Source: Bacteroidales bacterium (GTDB lineage Bacteria > Bacteroidota > Bacteroidia > Bacteroidales > Bacteroidaceae). Taken from it: a stretch of DNA of 61,955 nucleotides. Numbering within the stretch: position 1 is the stretch's first letter; each line of letters starts with the position of its first letter. Below the pieces are notes generated by a model that did not search any database, was not told the DNA's origin, and saw nothing but the letters and a program-made list of their open reading frames with translations. The translations under genes were made by a program, and so were the position numbers. Below are positions 26,513 through 35,411 of this stretch, in pieces. Location of the stretch: positions 1 to 61,955 of the forward strand of contig SFCP01000004.1 of the NCBI GenBank assembly GCA_004558535.1. The letters run 5' to 3'.

Positions 26513-28120
26513 ATGGCAACATTAGATTTAAGCAAGTACGGTATTACCGACGTGAAAGAAGTGCTTCACAATCCTTCCTACGAAGTCCTCTTCGAGGAAG
26601 AGACCAAAGCCGGACTCGAAGGCTTTGAAGTAGGTCAGAACACCGAGCTGAATGCCGTCAACGTGATGACCGGTATCTACACCGGCCGTTCGCCCAAGGA
26701 TAAATTCTTCGTGCTCAACGAAGCCAGCAAGGACACCGTTTGGTGGACTTCCGACGAGTACAAAAACGACAACAAACCCTGCTCCGAGGAAGCTTGGGCC
26801 GACCTGAAGAAGAAAGCTGTAAAGCAGCTCAGCGGCAAGCGCCTCTTCGTGATGGATACCTTCTGCGGTGCCAACCCCGCTACCCGTCTGAAGGTACGCT
26901 TCATCATGGAAGTGGCTTGGCAGGCTCACTTCGTGAAGAATATGTTCATCCGCCCCTCCGAGGAAGAGCTGGCAGCTTATGGCGAACCCGACTTCGTCTC
27001 CTTCAACGCAGCCAAGGCCAAGGTGGACAACTACAAGGAACTCGGCCTGAACAGCGAAACGGCTACCGTCTTCAACCTCAAAACCAACGAACAGGTAATC
27101 CTCAACACTTGGTACGGCGGCGAAATGAAGAAGGGTATCTTCTCGATCATGAACTACCTCAACCCGCTCCGCGGCATCGCTTCCATGCACTGCTCTGCCA
27201 ACACCAACAAGGAAGGAACCGACACCGCTATCTTCTTCGGACTCTCCGGTACAGGCAAGACGACCCTCTCCACCGACCCGAAGCGCCTGCTCATCGGCGA
27301 CGACGAGCACGGATGGGACGATGAGGGCGTGTTCAACTACGAAGGCGGCTGCTACGCCAAGGTCATCAACCTCGACAAGGAAAGCGAACCCGATATCTAC
27401 AACGCTATCCGCCGCAACGCACTCCTCGAGAACGTGACCGTAGACGCTGCCGGCAAGATTGACTTCGCCGACAAGAGCGTGACCGAAAATACCCGCGTCA
27501 GCTACCCCATCGAGCACATCGAAAACCGTGTGGCTCCCGTCAGCAAGGGTCCCCACGCGCACCAGGTAATCTTCCTCTCGGCCGACGCTTTCGGCGTGCT
27601 GCCTCCCGTTTCTATCCTCAATGCTGATCAGACGAAGTACTACTTCCTCTCCGGCTTCACGGCCAAGCTCGCCGGAACCGAACGCGGCATCACCGAGCCT
27701 ACACCGACCTTCTCGGCTTGCTTCGGCGCTGCATTCCTCAGCCTGCATCCCACGAAGTACGGCGAAGAACTCGTCAAGAAGATGGAAAAGGTAGGAGCAA
27801 AGGCTTACCTCGTCAACACAGGTTGGAACGGAACGGGCAAGCGTATCTCTATCCGCGACACACGTGGTATCATCGACGCTATCCTCGATGGCAGCATCGA
27901 CAAGGCTCCCACCAAGGTGATTCCTTACTTCAACTTCGTAGTACCTACGGAATTGCCTAACGTGGATCCCGCTATCCTCGACCCCCGCGACACCTACGAC
28001 TGCGCTTGCAAGTGGGAAGAGAAAGCCAAAGACCTGGCCGGACGCTTCATCAAGAACTTCGCCAAGTTCGAAGGCAACGAAGCAGGTAAGGCTCTCGTAG
28101 CAGCAGGTCCGCAGCTCTAA
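26513..28120 (+). CDS. pckA: Phosphoenolpyruvate carboxykinase (ATP)
   Basis: This 535-residue enzyme interconverts oxaloacetate and PEP with ATP/ADP. The kinase-1a motif GLSGTGKTTLS (about 243-253), the kinase-2 motif LIGDDEHGW and the GRSPKDKF segment near residue 60 define the ATP-dependent family. In succinate-forming Bacteroidales it usually runs towards oxaloacetate, saving ATP, and so feeds malate, fumarate and fumarate reductase (frdCAB is at 50887-54375). Codon use is notably regular, as expected for a highly expressed gene. It stands alone, with its own promoter and terminator. Confidence 0.97.
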   Translation: MATLDLSKYGITDVKEVLHNPSYEVLFEEETKAGLEGFEVGQNTELNAVNVMTGIYTGRSPKDKFFVLNEASKDTVWWTSDEYKNDNKPCSEEAWADLKKKAVKQLSGKRLFVMDTFCGANPATRLKVRFIMEVAWQAHFVKNMFIRPSEEELAAYGEPDFVSFNAAKAKVDNYKELGLNSETATVFNLKTNEQVILNTWYGGEMKKGIFSIMNYLNPLRGIASMHCSANTNKEGTDTAIFFGLSGTGKTTLSTDPKRLLIGDDEHGWDDEGVFNYEGGCYAKVINLDKESEPDIYNAIRRNALLENVTVDAAGKIDFADKSVTENTRVSYPIEHIENRVAPVSKGPHAHQVIFLSADAFGVLPPVSILNADQTKYYFLSGFTAKLAGTERGITEPTPTFSACFGAAFLSLHPTKYGEELVKKMEKVGAKAYLVNTGWNGTGKRISIRDTRGIIDAILDGSIDKAPTKVIPYFNFVVPTELPNVDPAILDPRDTYDCACKWEEKAKDLAGRFIKNFAKFEGNEAGKALVAAGPQL

Positions 28121-28151
28121 TCACTGACACCTGTATAACAGCAAATAACCT

Positions 28152-28185
28152 AAGAGGGGGCGCGCCATCCGGTGCGCCCCCTCTT
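28152..28185 (+). terminator. Hairpin after pckA
   Basis: AAGAGGGGGCGC (28152-28163) and GCGCCCCCTCTT (28174-28185) form a perfect 12-bp stem with a 10-nt loop about 30 nt after the stop codon. There is no T-run, but this form is common in the window. Confidence 0.75.
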
Positions 28186-28302
28186 GATGGGCTACTGCCA
28201 ACTAAATCACTCACTGCTTAGAAATTGTAGCCAATGCTGATTTCGGATGGTTACTGGCGACATAGGGCTTGCAGGTAGCCCGTCCGTGTTCCGGAAAAGC
28301 AC

Positions 28303-28343
28303 AAAAAAAACTTTCCGCAGCTGGCAAAAGCATCTGCGGAAAG
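28303..28343 (-). terminator. Intrinsic terminator of nadA
   Basis: CTTTCCGCAG (28311-28320) pairs with CTGCGGAAAG (28334-28343). On the minus strand it is followed by eight T residues (28310-28303), about 30 nt past the nadA stop. Confidence 0.85.
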
Positions 28344-28370
28344 GCTTTGAGGAGCGTAAAGGTCTCCTTT

Positions 28371-29366
28371 CTATCCCCTCGTCAGCCGCTTCGACAAATC
28401 CAGCATGGCGCGGATGGGCCGCAGGGCGGCTTGGGCTACGTCGGCCGGCACTTCCACTTCGGGCCATTCGTAGCGAAGCGTGTTGTAGAGCTTGCCAAGG
28501 GTAATCAGCCGCATGAAGTTGCACTCGTTGCAGGCGCAGGTGGAATCGTCGGGCGGCACGGGGATGAACTGCTTGCCCGGTGCGCGACGCTGCATCTCGT
28601 GCAGGATGCCGCTCTCGGTCACGACAAGGAAGCTCTCGGCCTGGCTCGCTACGGCATATTGCAGCAGCTTGGCCGTAGAACCGACAACGTCGGCCAGCTT
28701 GACCACGGCGCCCCGGCATTCCGGGTGTACCAAAACTTTTGCGGCGGGGTATTGGTGCTTCAACTCCACCAGTTTCTCCACGGAGAAGCGTTCGTGTACG
28801 TGGCAGGCGCCGTCCCAGAGCACCATTTGGCGACCTGTGACGGAATTGATGTGCGCCCCCAAGTTGCGGTCCGGCCCGAAAATGAGCGGTTGGTCGACCG
28901 GGAAGCTCTCCACAATCTCGCGCGCGTTGCCGGAAGTGACTACCACGTCCGTCACGGCCTTGACGGCGGCGGAAGTGTTGACATAGCTGATGACTTTGTG
29001 GCCGGGATGCGCTTTTACAAAGGCGGCAAAATCTGCTGCGGGGCAGCTCTCGGCCAGCGAACAGGTGGCGTTCAGGTCCGGGATGAGGACTTTTTTGTCG
29101 GGGCAGAGGATCTTGTTGGTCTCGCCCATGAAATGTACGCCGCACATCACGATGATTTTGGCGTCGGTCCCGGCAGCGTGCTGCGCCAAGGCGAGGCTGT
29201 CGCCTACAAAGTCGGCTACGTCCTGCACTTCGCCTGCTGTGTAGTAGTGAGCCATGATGATGGCTTCCTTCTCGCGACACAGGCGGCGGATTTCGGCTTT
29301 CAGGTCAATGTCTGCAGGAATGGGGGCATCGGCAAAGCCTTGCTGTTTCCAATTTTCCGGTATCAT
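28371..29366 (-). CDS. nadA: Quinolinate synthase
   Basis: This 331-residue enzyme condenses iminoaspartate with dihydroxyacetone phosphate to quinolinate in NAD synthesis. The conserved AHYYTAGEVQDVADFVGDS segment, the HFMGETNKIL segment and the three cluster cysteines (in DLNATCS, HPECRG and the ACNECNFM region) are present, so it should carry a 4Fe-4S cluster. nadB and nadC are not nearby. A CTTATAATATTA motif lies 23 nt upstream. It follows the envC-like gene by only 39 nt and may be the last gene of the dut-led unit. Confidence 0.95.
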   Translation of the reverse strand: MIPENWKQQGFADAPIPADIDLKAEIRRLCREKEAIIMAHYYTAGEVQDVADFVGDSLALAQHAAGTDAKIIVMCGVHFMGETNKILCPDKKVLIPDLNATCSLAESCPAADFAAFVKAHPGHKVISYVNTSAAVKAVTDVVVTSGNAREIVESFPVDQPLIFGPDRNLGAHINSVTGRQMVLWDGACHVHERFSVEKLVELKHQYPAAKVLVHPECRGAVVKLADVVGSTAKLLQYAVASQAESFLVVTESGILHEMQRRAPGKQFIPVPPDDSTCACNECNFMRLITLGKLYNTLRYEWPEVEVPADVAQAALRPIRAMLDLSKRLTRG

Positions 29367-29388
29367 GTCTGTTGGGAAAGAGGGTTGC

Positions 29389-29400
29389 TAATATTATAAG
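29389..29400 (-). promoter_or_regulatory. TATAATATTA motif before nadA
   Basis: On the minus strand CTTATAATATTA ends 23 nt before the nadA ATG. The same core is near the starts of holB, gldL and the M6 protease gene. Confidence 0.4.
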
Positions 29401-29405
29401 GTGTA

Positions 29406-30836
29406 TTAGTGGACAATCCACGAGAGGGGATTGAGCTTTTCTGTGTTGTGGCGCAGCTGGAAGTGGAGCATCGTGTTGCCGGCACCGTCGCCGGCCACGG
29501 CGCCAAGGGTCTGGCTGGTCTTTACCTGCTGCCCGCGTCGCACACTGACGCTCGACAGGTTGGAATAGACGGAATAATAGTCGCCGTGGCGCACGATGAC
29601 GATGTACGTGCCGCCCATATTGGCTACGGCACTGACCTCGCCGTTGAAGACGCTGCGTGCCTGCGCGCCACTATGTCCCGTCAAGTTGACGCCTTTGTTA
29701 TCAAGCATCACACCACCAAGCCCCTGGACTTCGTATTTGCCGAAGCGGCTGGTTACGGCAAAGCTTCCCGAAATCGGAGCCGGCAGGCGGCCGCGATTGG
29801 CGGCGAAGTTGCTGCTCAGCTGGCGGTCTGCGCCGCTCGGTTCGTGGAAGTCGGGCTTCCCTGTGTTGCTGCTGCCCGATCCGGATCCGCCGGCATTGCC
29901 CTTCGTGGTGCTTTTCTTTTTGTTTTTTCCGGTAGTTTTGCCCTTGCCCGCCGTAGCCTGGCGTCGCGCTTCGTCGCGGCGGCGCTGCTCCTCGGCCCGG
30001 CGGCGGTTTTCCTCCTCGCGCCGGCGCCGCGCTTCCTCGGCCCGGCGTCGCTGCTCGGCTGCTGCGATTTCCTGTTGGATAAGTTGGTCGATACGGGCGT
30101 TAAGATTGTTGTACTGACGTCGCTGGCGGGAGATGCCGGCTTGCAGGTTGGCCTGTTTTTTGTTGAGGTCGTCGACCATGGCCTGCCTTTCCTGCTTTTT
30201 TTGGTCCAGTGTGGCGCGGGTCGTGCGGGCCTCTCCCAGCAAGCGGTCCTGTTCTGCTTTTGCGGAAAGCAGGGTTGCTTGTTTCTGTCGCAGGGCTTCT
30301 TCCTTTTTGGCAATCAGCAGACCGCGCGCCTGCTGGTTTTTGGAAAACTCGGCGGCATAGCGCATCCGCCGGTACATGGTGCGGAAATCCTTGGCCATGA
30401 ATACGAACGTCCAGCGGCTTTGTTGCAGTCGTGTACGGGACACATAGGTCATCGCGCGGCGGTAGTTGGCTTTGCAAACCAGCACTTCGTTTTGCAGGGT
30501 AGTGATTTCGCGATTCAGAAGTTCGATGCATTTCCCCAGCGAGTCGGTTTCGTGCTGCACGCCGGCCATGTATTTTTCATGCTCGCCTATTTGCGCGTCC
30601 AGCAGGGCCAGATTGTTCATTTGGGAAGCGACATCGCGCTTCGTGGAGCGCAGCAGGCGTTCATTATCGTCGATTTGCTTTTTCAGTTCGTTGCGCTGCG
30701 CTTTCATCTGTCGCACCTTTTGGCTGTTCTGTGCGCTCAGTGGCAGGCAGAGGAGGGCAAGTAGTAAAAAACAGACAGCCCGGCGGTAGAAACAGCAGGG
30801 AGACAGCGTGAATGTTTTCGGAGAAAGTACCGGCAT
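29406..30836 (-). CDS. EnvC-like murein hydrolase activator
   Basis: This 476-residue exported protein has a signal peptide (about 1-36), a long coiled coil (about 40-270), a charged Arg/Glu and Lys/Gly/Ser-rich linker, and a C-terminal LytM/M23 fold (about 360-476). The usual zinc ligands are altered: the first His-x3-Asp motif is replaced by NKGVNL, although the later HFQLRH segment remains. It should therefore be a non-catalytic activator of cell-wall amidases, like EnvC, acting at the septum. It belongs to the conserved dut, TPR lipoprotein, DUF4292, M23 gene order. Confidence 0.88.
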   Translation of the reverse strand: MPVLSPKTFTLSPCCFYRRAVCFLLLALLCLPLSAQNSQKVRQMKAQRNELKKQIDDNERLLRSTKRDVASQMNNLALLDAQIGEHEKYMAGVQHETDSLGKCIELLNREITTLQNEVLVCKANYRRAMTYVSRTRLQQSRWTFVFMAKDFRTMYRRMRYAAEFSKNQQARGLLIAKKEEALRQKQATLLSAKAEQDRLLGEARTTRATLDQKKQERQAMVDDLNKKQANLQAGISRQRRQYNNLNARIDQLIQQEIAAAEQRRRAEEARRRREEENRRRAEEQRRRDEARRQATAGKGKTTGKNKKKSTTKGNAGGSGSGSSNTGKPDFHEPSGADRQLSSNFAANRGRLPAPISGSFAVTSRFGKYEVQGLGGVMLDNKGVNLTGHSGAQARSVFNGEVSAVANMGGTYIVIVRHGDYYSVYSNLSSVSVRRGQQVKTSQTLGAVAGDGAGNTMLHFQLRHNTEKLNPLSWIVH

Positions 30837-30913
30837 AGTGGGAGGTCGTGTCGGCTGTGGCCGACTTGGTCGTATTTTGGAATGATTTGGATGAAATCAG
30901 GTGGTCGCGCCTT

Positions 30914-31750
30914 TTACAGACCCAGGAGTTGGTTGAAAAGGGCGTTGGCATCTTTTCGTTTATATTTGCTGCTGACGGTCGTACGGGCTTCCCAGTCGCT
31001 ACTGTCGCCCAGATTGCTGAGCGAAAGGCTGAAGCCGTTTTGCGTACTTCCCACTTTGACGGCACAGTTCATCTCGTGGGGAAAGAGCGCTGTGCCGAAA
31101 GGTGAAAAGTTGTCGTACTCCCATTCAAACGTGCTGCGGTCAGACGCGCTTTGCGGCTGCACAGTGACTTTTGTGATGCGGGCTGTGGAAGTTTTCGTCT
31201 GGAAATTGTACACCAATCCCGCTGCGCCGTCCAGCCGCAGCTTTGTAGTCGCACCGCTCTTCGAAACCTGAAATTTTGGGAGGGCTTCCGTGAGATTTTG
31301 TGAGCCGGGCGCAAAAAGTTCGTTCCAGAAAAGGGCTTGCACGGCGTAGAAGTTCAGACCTGCACGCCGCAGAAAAGCCACGTCGTCGTAGCTGGCGCGA
31401 ACGTACTGGGAGTTGAAGCGGTCTACGAGCAGGACATCGCTCTGTGTGAACTCCAGGCGTCCCACCTCGAAGCCCAGTGCGCGCAACGAAAGCTGCACTA
31501 CATCGTCGCGCTTCATTCGCAGTGTGCCGTTCACGCTCAGTTCTTTCTTCCCGGTCTTGATCCGTAATTTTACTTTGGCCGTCAGGCAACCGCTGCGTTG
31601 GGCTTGCCGGGCCACAAGTGCTGCGTAGTCGGCAGTGCTTGCTCCTTCGTGCGCCTTTTCCGGGACTTCGGTCAGCGATTTCGAGGTGTGGCAGCCCGTC
31701 AGGAGCAGGGCGGCGAACAGCGGGAGCAGGTAGAAAAATTTAGGTGGCAT
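30914..31750 (-). CDS. DUF4292 lipoprotein
   Basis: This 278-residue lipoprotein has a lipobox ending at Cys20 (LLLTGC) and resembles the DUF4292 family of Bacteroidetes, which has a LolA/LolB-like lipid-binding fold. It could take part in outer-membrane lipoprotein or lipid handling, which is inference from fold similarity. It lies between the TPR lipoprotein and the EnvC-like protein, an arrangement found across Bacteroidales. Confidence 0.85.
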   Translation of the reverse strand: MPPKFFYLLPLFAALLLTGCHTSKSLTEVPEKAHEGASTADYAALVARQAQRSGCLTAKVKLRIKTGKKELSVNGTLRMKRDDVVQLSLRALGFEVGRLEFTQSDVLLVDRFNSQYVRASYDDVAFLRRAGLNFYAVQALFWNELFAPGSQNLTEALPKFQVSKSGATTKLRLDGAAGLVYNFQTKTSTARITKVTVQPQSASDRSTFEWEYDNFSPFGTALFPHEMNCAVKVGSTQNGFSLSLSNLGDSSDWEARTTVSSKYKRKDANALFNQLLGL

Positions 31751-31825
31751 GGCGGGGAAAATGGAGGCTTTTTGAAATTAGGAGTTAGGGACTTGGGAGT
31801 TGGTAGGTATCACGCAGGGGATTTT

Positions 31826-33652
31826 TTACAGGACCCGGCGCCGCTTGATCTTTTGACGGATCGTTCTGGCGGCTTCTTCGTCGTCAGCCAGTGGCAGTGC
31901 CTTTTTCCAAAATCGTACGGCCTCGTTGGTAAGTCGGCAGCGGCTGTAGATGTCGCCTGCGTGTTCCCAAATGGTATAGGATTCGTCTTCACCCTGGTAC
32001 TTTAGGGCTTCGTCTATGTAGGTTTTGGCTTGCGCGTAGTCCTTTTTCCGGTACATGATCCAAGCGTAGGTGTCGAGGTAGGAGGCGTTCTGCGGCTCTA
32101 TGGCTACGGCGCGGGCAATCATCTCCTCGGCGCGTTCCATTTCCCGCCCGTCAAGGCACAGGAAATAGGCGTAGTTGTTCAGATAGTAAGCATTCGAGGG
32201 GGCCAGCATGAGGCTGTAGTCGTACGCCTCGTAGCTTTCCTCGCACCTGCCCAGGTCGTGGAGGATATCGCCCAGTGTGCCGTAGGCATCGGCAAGGAGA
32301 GAAATCGTCGCATCCTCCGAGTGGACTTTCAGCCCGTGCTGCAGCATGGACGCGGCGGCTTCGTGGTCGCCCTTTTGATAGGTCAGCAGGCTGCCGTAGT
32401 AGGCATAAATCAATTCTTCGGGCGAGTAGAGGATGCCATCCAAGCACAGTTGCAGCGCCTTGTCCGTTTGGTTTTTGCTCAGTGCTTCCTGTAGGCAACT
32501 AAGTCGGAGAGCGTTGTCCTCGGGTGTGATTTCCAGCATTTTTTCCGGGATGTAGACCAGCGAATCTTCGGGTACGCCTTGTTTCAGCAGCTCGCTGCCG
32601 TAATACTTCCAAAGCTCCGTGCCGTCCTGCGGCAATTCTAATGCCTGCCGGGTCAGTTCGGGTAATTGCAGTCCCTTGACCATTTCGGCGTGGAGCGTAT
32701 CTTCGTTCAAGTATTGCAGCAGCGCAACTTTTTTCTCGGCCGTCAGTTCCGGGCACAGTATGAGTGTGCGTGCCAAATCAGCATATTCGCGCTCGCAGTC
32801 GGCGGATTCGCTGTAGATGAAGAGTTGCAGGATTTGCAACTCCCTGTCTGCGGGCCACTGCCTCAGTCCCTGTTCCACCATTTGCCTTGCTTGCGGAAGC
32901 CGTTGGCCGTTGGAGAGAAAAAACTGGGCCGTCTGTAGCAGCAAAGTCCGGTTGGTGGTGTCGCGCAGGTAGTAGTTGTGGATTTTTTCGAGGGTGTTGT
33001 CGGCATCCTCGGTGTACATACTTTCGTACAGGTAGAAGTGTTGTTGGATGGAGGTCTCGTCTATTCCGTTGTGAGTCTCGATGAGATCTGCGACGCGTAG
33101 GGCTGAGTCCGGCATATCGTTATAGGCGTAGACCAGAAAGAGCAGCGTGCTCAAATCCTCGTTGTACTTTTTTTGCAGGAGTCGTTCGTAGATTTGGGCG
33201 GCAGCCGTGTAGTCACTCTCCTGCAGGTAGCAGTCGCCCAGTTTGCGGAGGTAGTCAACATTGTCCGGCAGTTGCTCCACCGCTTTTTGCAGGTAGTAGC
33301 GTTCAGAGGCTTCCGAGCTATCCTCGGTGACGGCGGGCAGCTGTCGTACCAGCCCGCTCATTTCGAAGTTGGCCTCGGCAGCGTTGGGGTTCAGGCGGAG
33401 CGCCTGTTTCATCAGGTCGTAGGCAGCATCGGCATGGCCGGCTTCTTTTTGGCAGATGGCTTCCAGGAAAAATTGGTCGAAGCATCGCTGTACGCTGTCG
33501 GGCAGGACGGCGCCGGTGCTCCCTGTCGCGTCGGTCTTCCCCTTGGGGGAGCAGCCGAGCAGGCCCGACAGAAAAATCAGGACAAGGCCTGCGAGGAGGA
33601 TTGTCCGCTGTGCGTGAGAATGTGCGTTGAGGGGCTGGTGGAGTGAAGCCAT
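31826..33652 (-). CDS. TPR-repeat lipoprotein
   Basis: This 608-residue protein has a lipobox with Cys34 (LSGLLGC) and many tetratricopeptide repeats, clearest in the ranges of about 55-200 and 420-590 (for example the YLLNNYAYFLCLDG region and ASYLDTYAWIMYRKKDYA-like repeats). TPR lipoproteins act as protein-interaction scaffolds at the outer membrane. It is encoded directly after dut and before the DUF4292 gene. Confidence 0.87.
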   Translation of the reverse strand: MASLHQPLNAHSHAQRTILLAGLVLIFLSGLLGCSPKGKTDATGSTGAVLPDSVQRCFDQFFLEAICQKEAGHADAAYDLMKQALRLNPNAAEANFEMSGLVRQLPAVTEDSSEASERYYLQKAVEQLPDNVDYLRKLGDCYLQESDYTAAAQIYERLLQKKYNEDLSTLLFLVYAYNDMPDSALRVADLIETHNGIDETSIQQHFYLYESMYTEDADNTLEKIHNYYLRDTTNRTLLLQTAQFFLSNGQRLPQARQMVEQGLRQWPADRELQILQLFIYSESADCEREYADLARTLILCPELTAEKKVALLQYLNEDTLHAEMVKGLQLPELTRQALELPQDGTELWKYYGSELLKQGVPEDSLVYIPEKMLEITPEDNALRLSCLQEALSKNQTDKALQLCLDGILYSPEELIYAYYGSLLTYQKGDHEAAASMLQHGLKVHSEDATISLLADAYGTLGDILHDLGRCEESYEAYDYSLMLAPSNAYYLNNYAYFLCLDGREMERAEEMIARAVAIEPQNASYLDTYAWIMYRKKDYAQAKTYIDEALKYQGEDESYTIWEHAGDIYSRCRLTNEAVRFWKKALPLADDEEAARTIRQKIKRRRVL

Positions 33653-33765
33653 GCGTGGTAGCGTGATGCGTTGTGCTATTTAGGAAAAGGCTTTTCGTGA
33701 GTGGCGAAGTCGCCTTTGCGGATAGTGTAAGTCCTTGATGGTTTGTGCTTGTCGGGCGGTAGCGG

Positions 33766-34200
33766 TTATTCTTTGCCTGTATGGCCGAATCCGCCGGCTC
33801 CGCGCTCCGTTTCGTCCAGGCTTTCCACGGGTCGCCAGGCCACGTGTTCGTGTGCGGCAACCACCATTTGTGCGATACGGTCGCCATCGTTGATGGTAAA
33901 TGGCTCGGCCGACAGGTTAACCAGTATGACGCCCACTTCGCCTCGGTAGTCCGCGTCGATAGTGCCCGGCGAGTTGAGCAGGCCTATGCCGTGCTTCAGC
34001 GCCAGTCCTGAGCGTGGGCGGACTTGTGCTTCGTAGCCGGGCGGCAGGGCTATGTAGAGTCCGGTAGGTACGAGGCGGCGTTCCATCGGAGCCAGAACGA
34101 TAGGATTGTCCAGGTTGGCGCGCAGATCCATCCCTGCGCTGAGCGGTGTGGCATAGGAGGGCAGGGGGTGGTGCGAGCGGTTGATGATGGCGATATCCAT
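33766..34200 (-). CDS. dut: dUTP diphosphatase
   Basis: This 144-residue trimeric dUTPase hydrolyses dUTP to dUMP, protecting DNA from uracil and feeding dTMP synthesis. The five motifs are visible: AGMDLRA, RSGLA, GTIDADYRGE, GDRIAQMV and the C-terminal RGAGGFGHTG that closes over the active site. It is first in a minus-strand operon with the TPR and DUF4292 lipoproteins. Confidence 0.96.
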   Translation of the reverse strand: MDIAIINRSHHPLPSYATPLSAGMDLRANLDNPIVLAPMERRLVPTGLYIALPPGYEAQVRPRSGLALKHGIGLLNSPGTIDADYRGEVGVILVNLSAEPFTINDGDRIAQMVVAAHEHVAWRPVESLDETERGAGGFGHTGKE

Positions 34201-34230
34201 GTGATTGCTTTTTATCCGTTATTTTAAGGG

Positions 34231-34238
34231 CAAAAGTA
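34231..34238 (-). promoter_or_regulatory. -7 element of dut promoter
   Basis: CAAAAGTA reads TACTTTTG on the minus strand, about 30 nt before the dut start. It is divergent from the ansA promoter. Confidence 0.6.
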
Positions 34239-34313
34239 CATAAATAATTCGAGCTAAGTCCTATGTAGTCGCATTTTCTGAGTTGCCGGCCCTGCGGAAT
34301 GCGTTTTTCTTTG

Positions 34314-34321
34314 TAGCTTTG
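34314..34321 (+). promoter_or_regulatory. -7 element of ansA promoter, leaderless
   Basis: TAGCTTTG ends only 5 nt before the ATG of ansA at 34327. With the usual spacing the transcript would begin at or within 1-2 nt of the start codon. Confidence 0.6.
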
Positions 34322-34326
34322 CAGGC

Positions 34327-35373
34327 ATGAAAGCAACCCACGAACCCTCCATTCTGCTCATATATACGGGTGGCACCATCGGTATGATAGAGAACCCCGA
34401 GACCGGGGCTCTTGAAAATTTCGACTGGGACCAGTTCCGTCAATATGTGCCCGAGCTGAAGCGCTTCAACTACCGTATAGATGCGCTGATGTTCGGTCCG
34501 CCGATAGATTCCAGCGACATGGAGCCCAAATACTGGGTCAAGATTGCGCGAATCATAAGCGAAAAGTACGATGCCTATGATGGTTTTGTCATCCTGCACG
34601 GCACGGACACGATGGCATTTACGGCTTCGGCGTTGAGCTTCATGCTCGAGAATGTCGGCAAGCCCGTCATCATCACCGGTTCGCAGCTTCCCATCGGACA
34701 GTTGCGCACGGATGGCAAGGAGAACCTGCTGACAAGCATCGAGATTGCCGCGGCGCGCAATGCCGAGGGGCAGCCGATGGTGCCCGAAGTCTGCATATTT
34801 TTCGAGAACCGCCTGATGCGCGGCAACCGTACCACGAAAATCAATACTGAGGGCTTCAACGCTTTCCGTTCCTTCAACTTCCCGTCGCTGGCGCGCGCCG
34901 GTATTCACATCAAGTACGAGACGCACCTCATCCGGAGGCCCGACCCCACGCGCCCTTTCTGTCCGCATTATCTGATGGACAACAACCTGCTCATTCTGAC
35001 CATCTTCCCCGGAATGCGCCGGGAGATGATCGACACCATCCTGCAGCAGAAAGGACTGAAAGCCGTCATACTGAAGACTTTCGGCTCGGGCAATGCGCCC
35101 CAGAAGCCTTGGCTGTTTGACCGCCTGCGCGAACTGTCCGATCGCGGCGTGATACTCGTCAACGTCACCCAGTGCTCTACCGGTACTGTCGAGATGAGCC
35201 GCTACGAGACGGGCTTGCAGCTGCTCCAAGCCGGCGCAGTCAACGGCTACGACAGCACGGTCGAGAGCGTAGTGACGAAGCTGATGTTCCTGCTCGGACA
35301 TAATTATTCCAAAGACCGCATTATCGAATTGATGAATACCGATATTGCCGGCGAAGTGACGATTAGCCACTAA
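34327..35373 (+). CDS. ansA: Type I L-asparaginase
   Basis: This 348-residue cytosolic asparaginase hydrolyses asparagine to aspartate and ammonia. The two active-site threonine motifs TGGTIG (about 15-20) and HGTDT (about 97-101) and the SQLPIGQLRTDG segment are present. There is no signal peptide, consistent with type I. The aspartate formed could supply the NadA/NadB pathway or fumarate. The promoter suggests a leaderless mRNA. The next gene, an importer lipoprotein, follows after 38 nt. Confidence 0.95.
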   Translation: MKATHEPSILLIYTGGTIGMIENPETGALENFDWDQFRQYVPELKRFNYRIDALMFGPPIDSSDMEPKYWVKIARIISEKYDAYDGFVILHGTDTMAFTASALSFMLENVGKPVIITGSQLPIGQLRTDGKENLLTSIEIAAARNAEGQPMVPEVCIFFENRLMRGNRTTKINTEGFNAFRSFNFPSLARAGIHIKYETHLIRRPDPTRPFCPHYLMDNNLLILTIFPGMRREMIDTILQQKGLKAVILKTFGSGNAPQKPWLFDRLRELSDRGVILVNVTQCSTGTVEMSRYETGLQLLQAGAVNGYDSTVESVVTKLMFLLGHNYSKDRIIELMNTDIAGEVTISH

Positions 35374-35411
35374 ATGAAGTCCTGCGCCGCGGTGCGCAGT
35401 ACCTGTTTACC

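Noticed and set aside
35374..35411. Cobalamin riboswitch before the importer lipoprotein
   Set aside because: Only 38 nt separate it from ansA, far too short for a B12 riboswitch.
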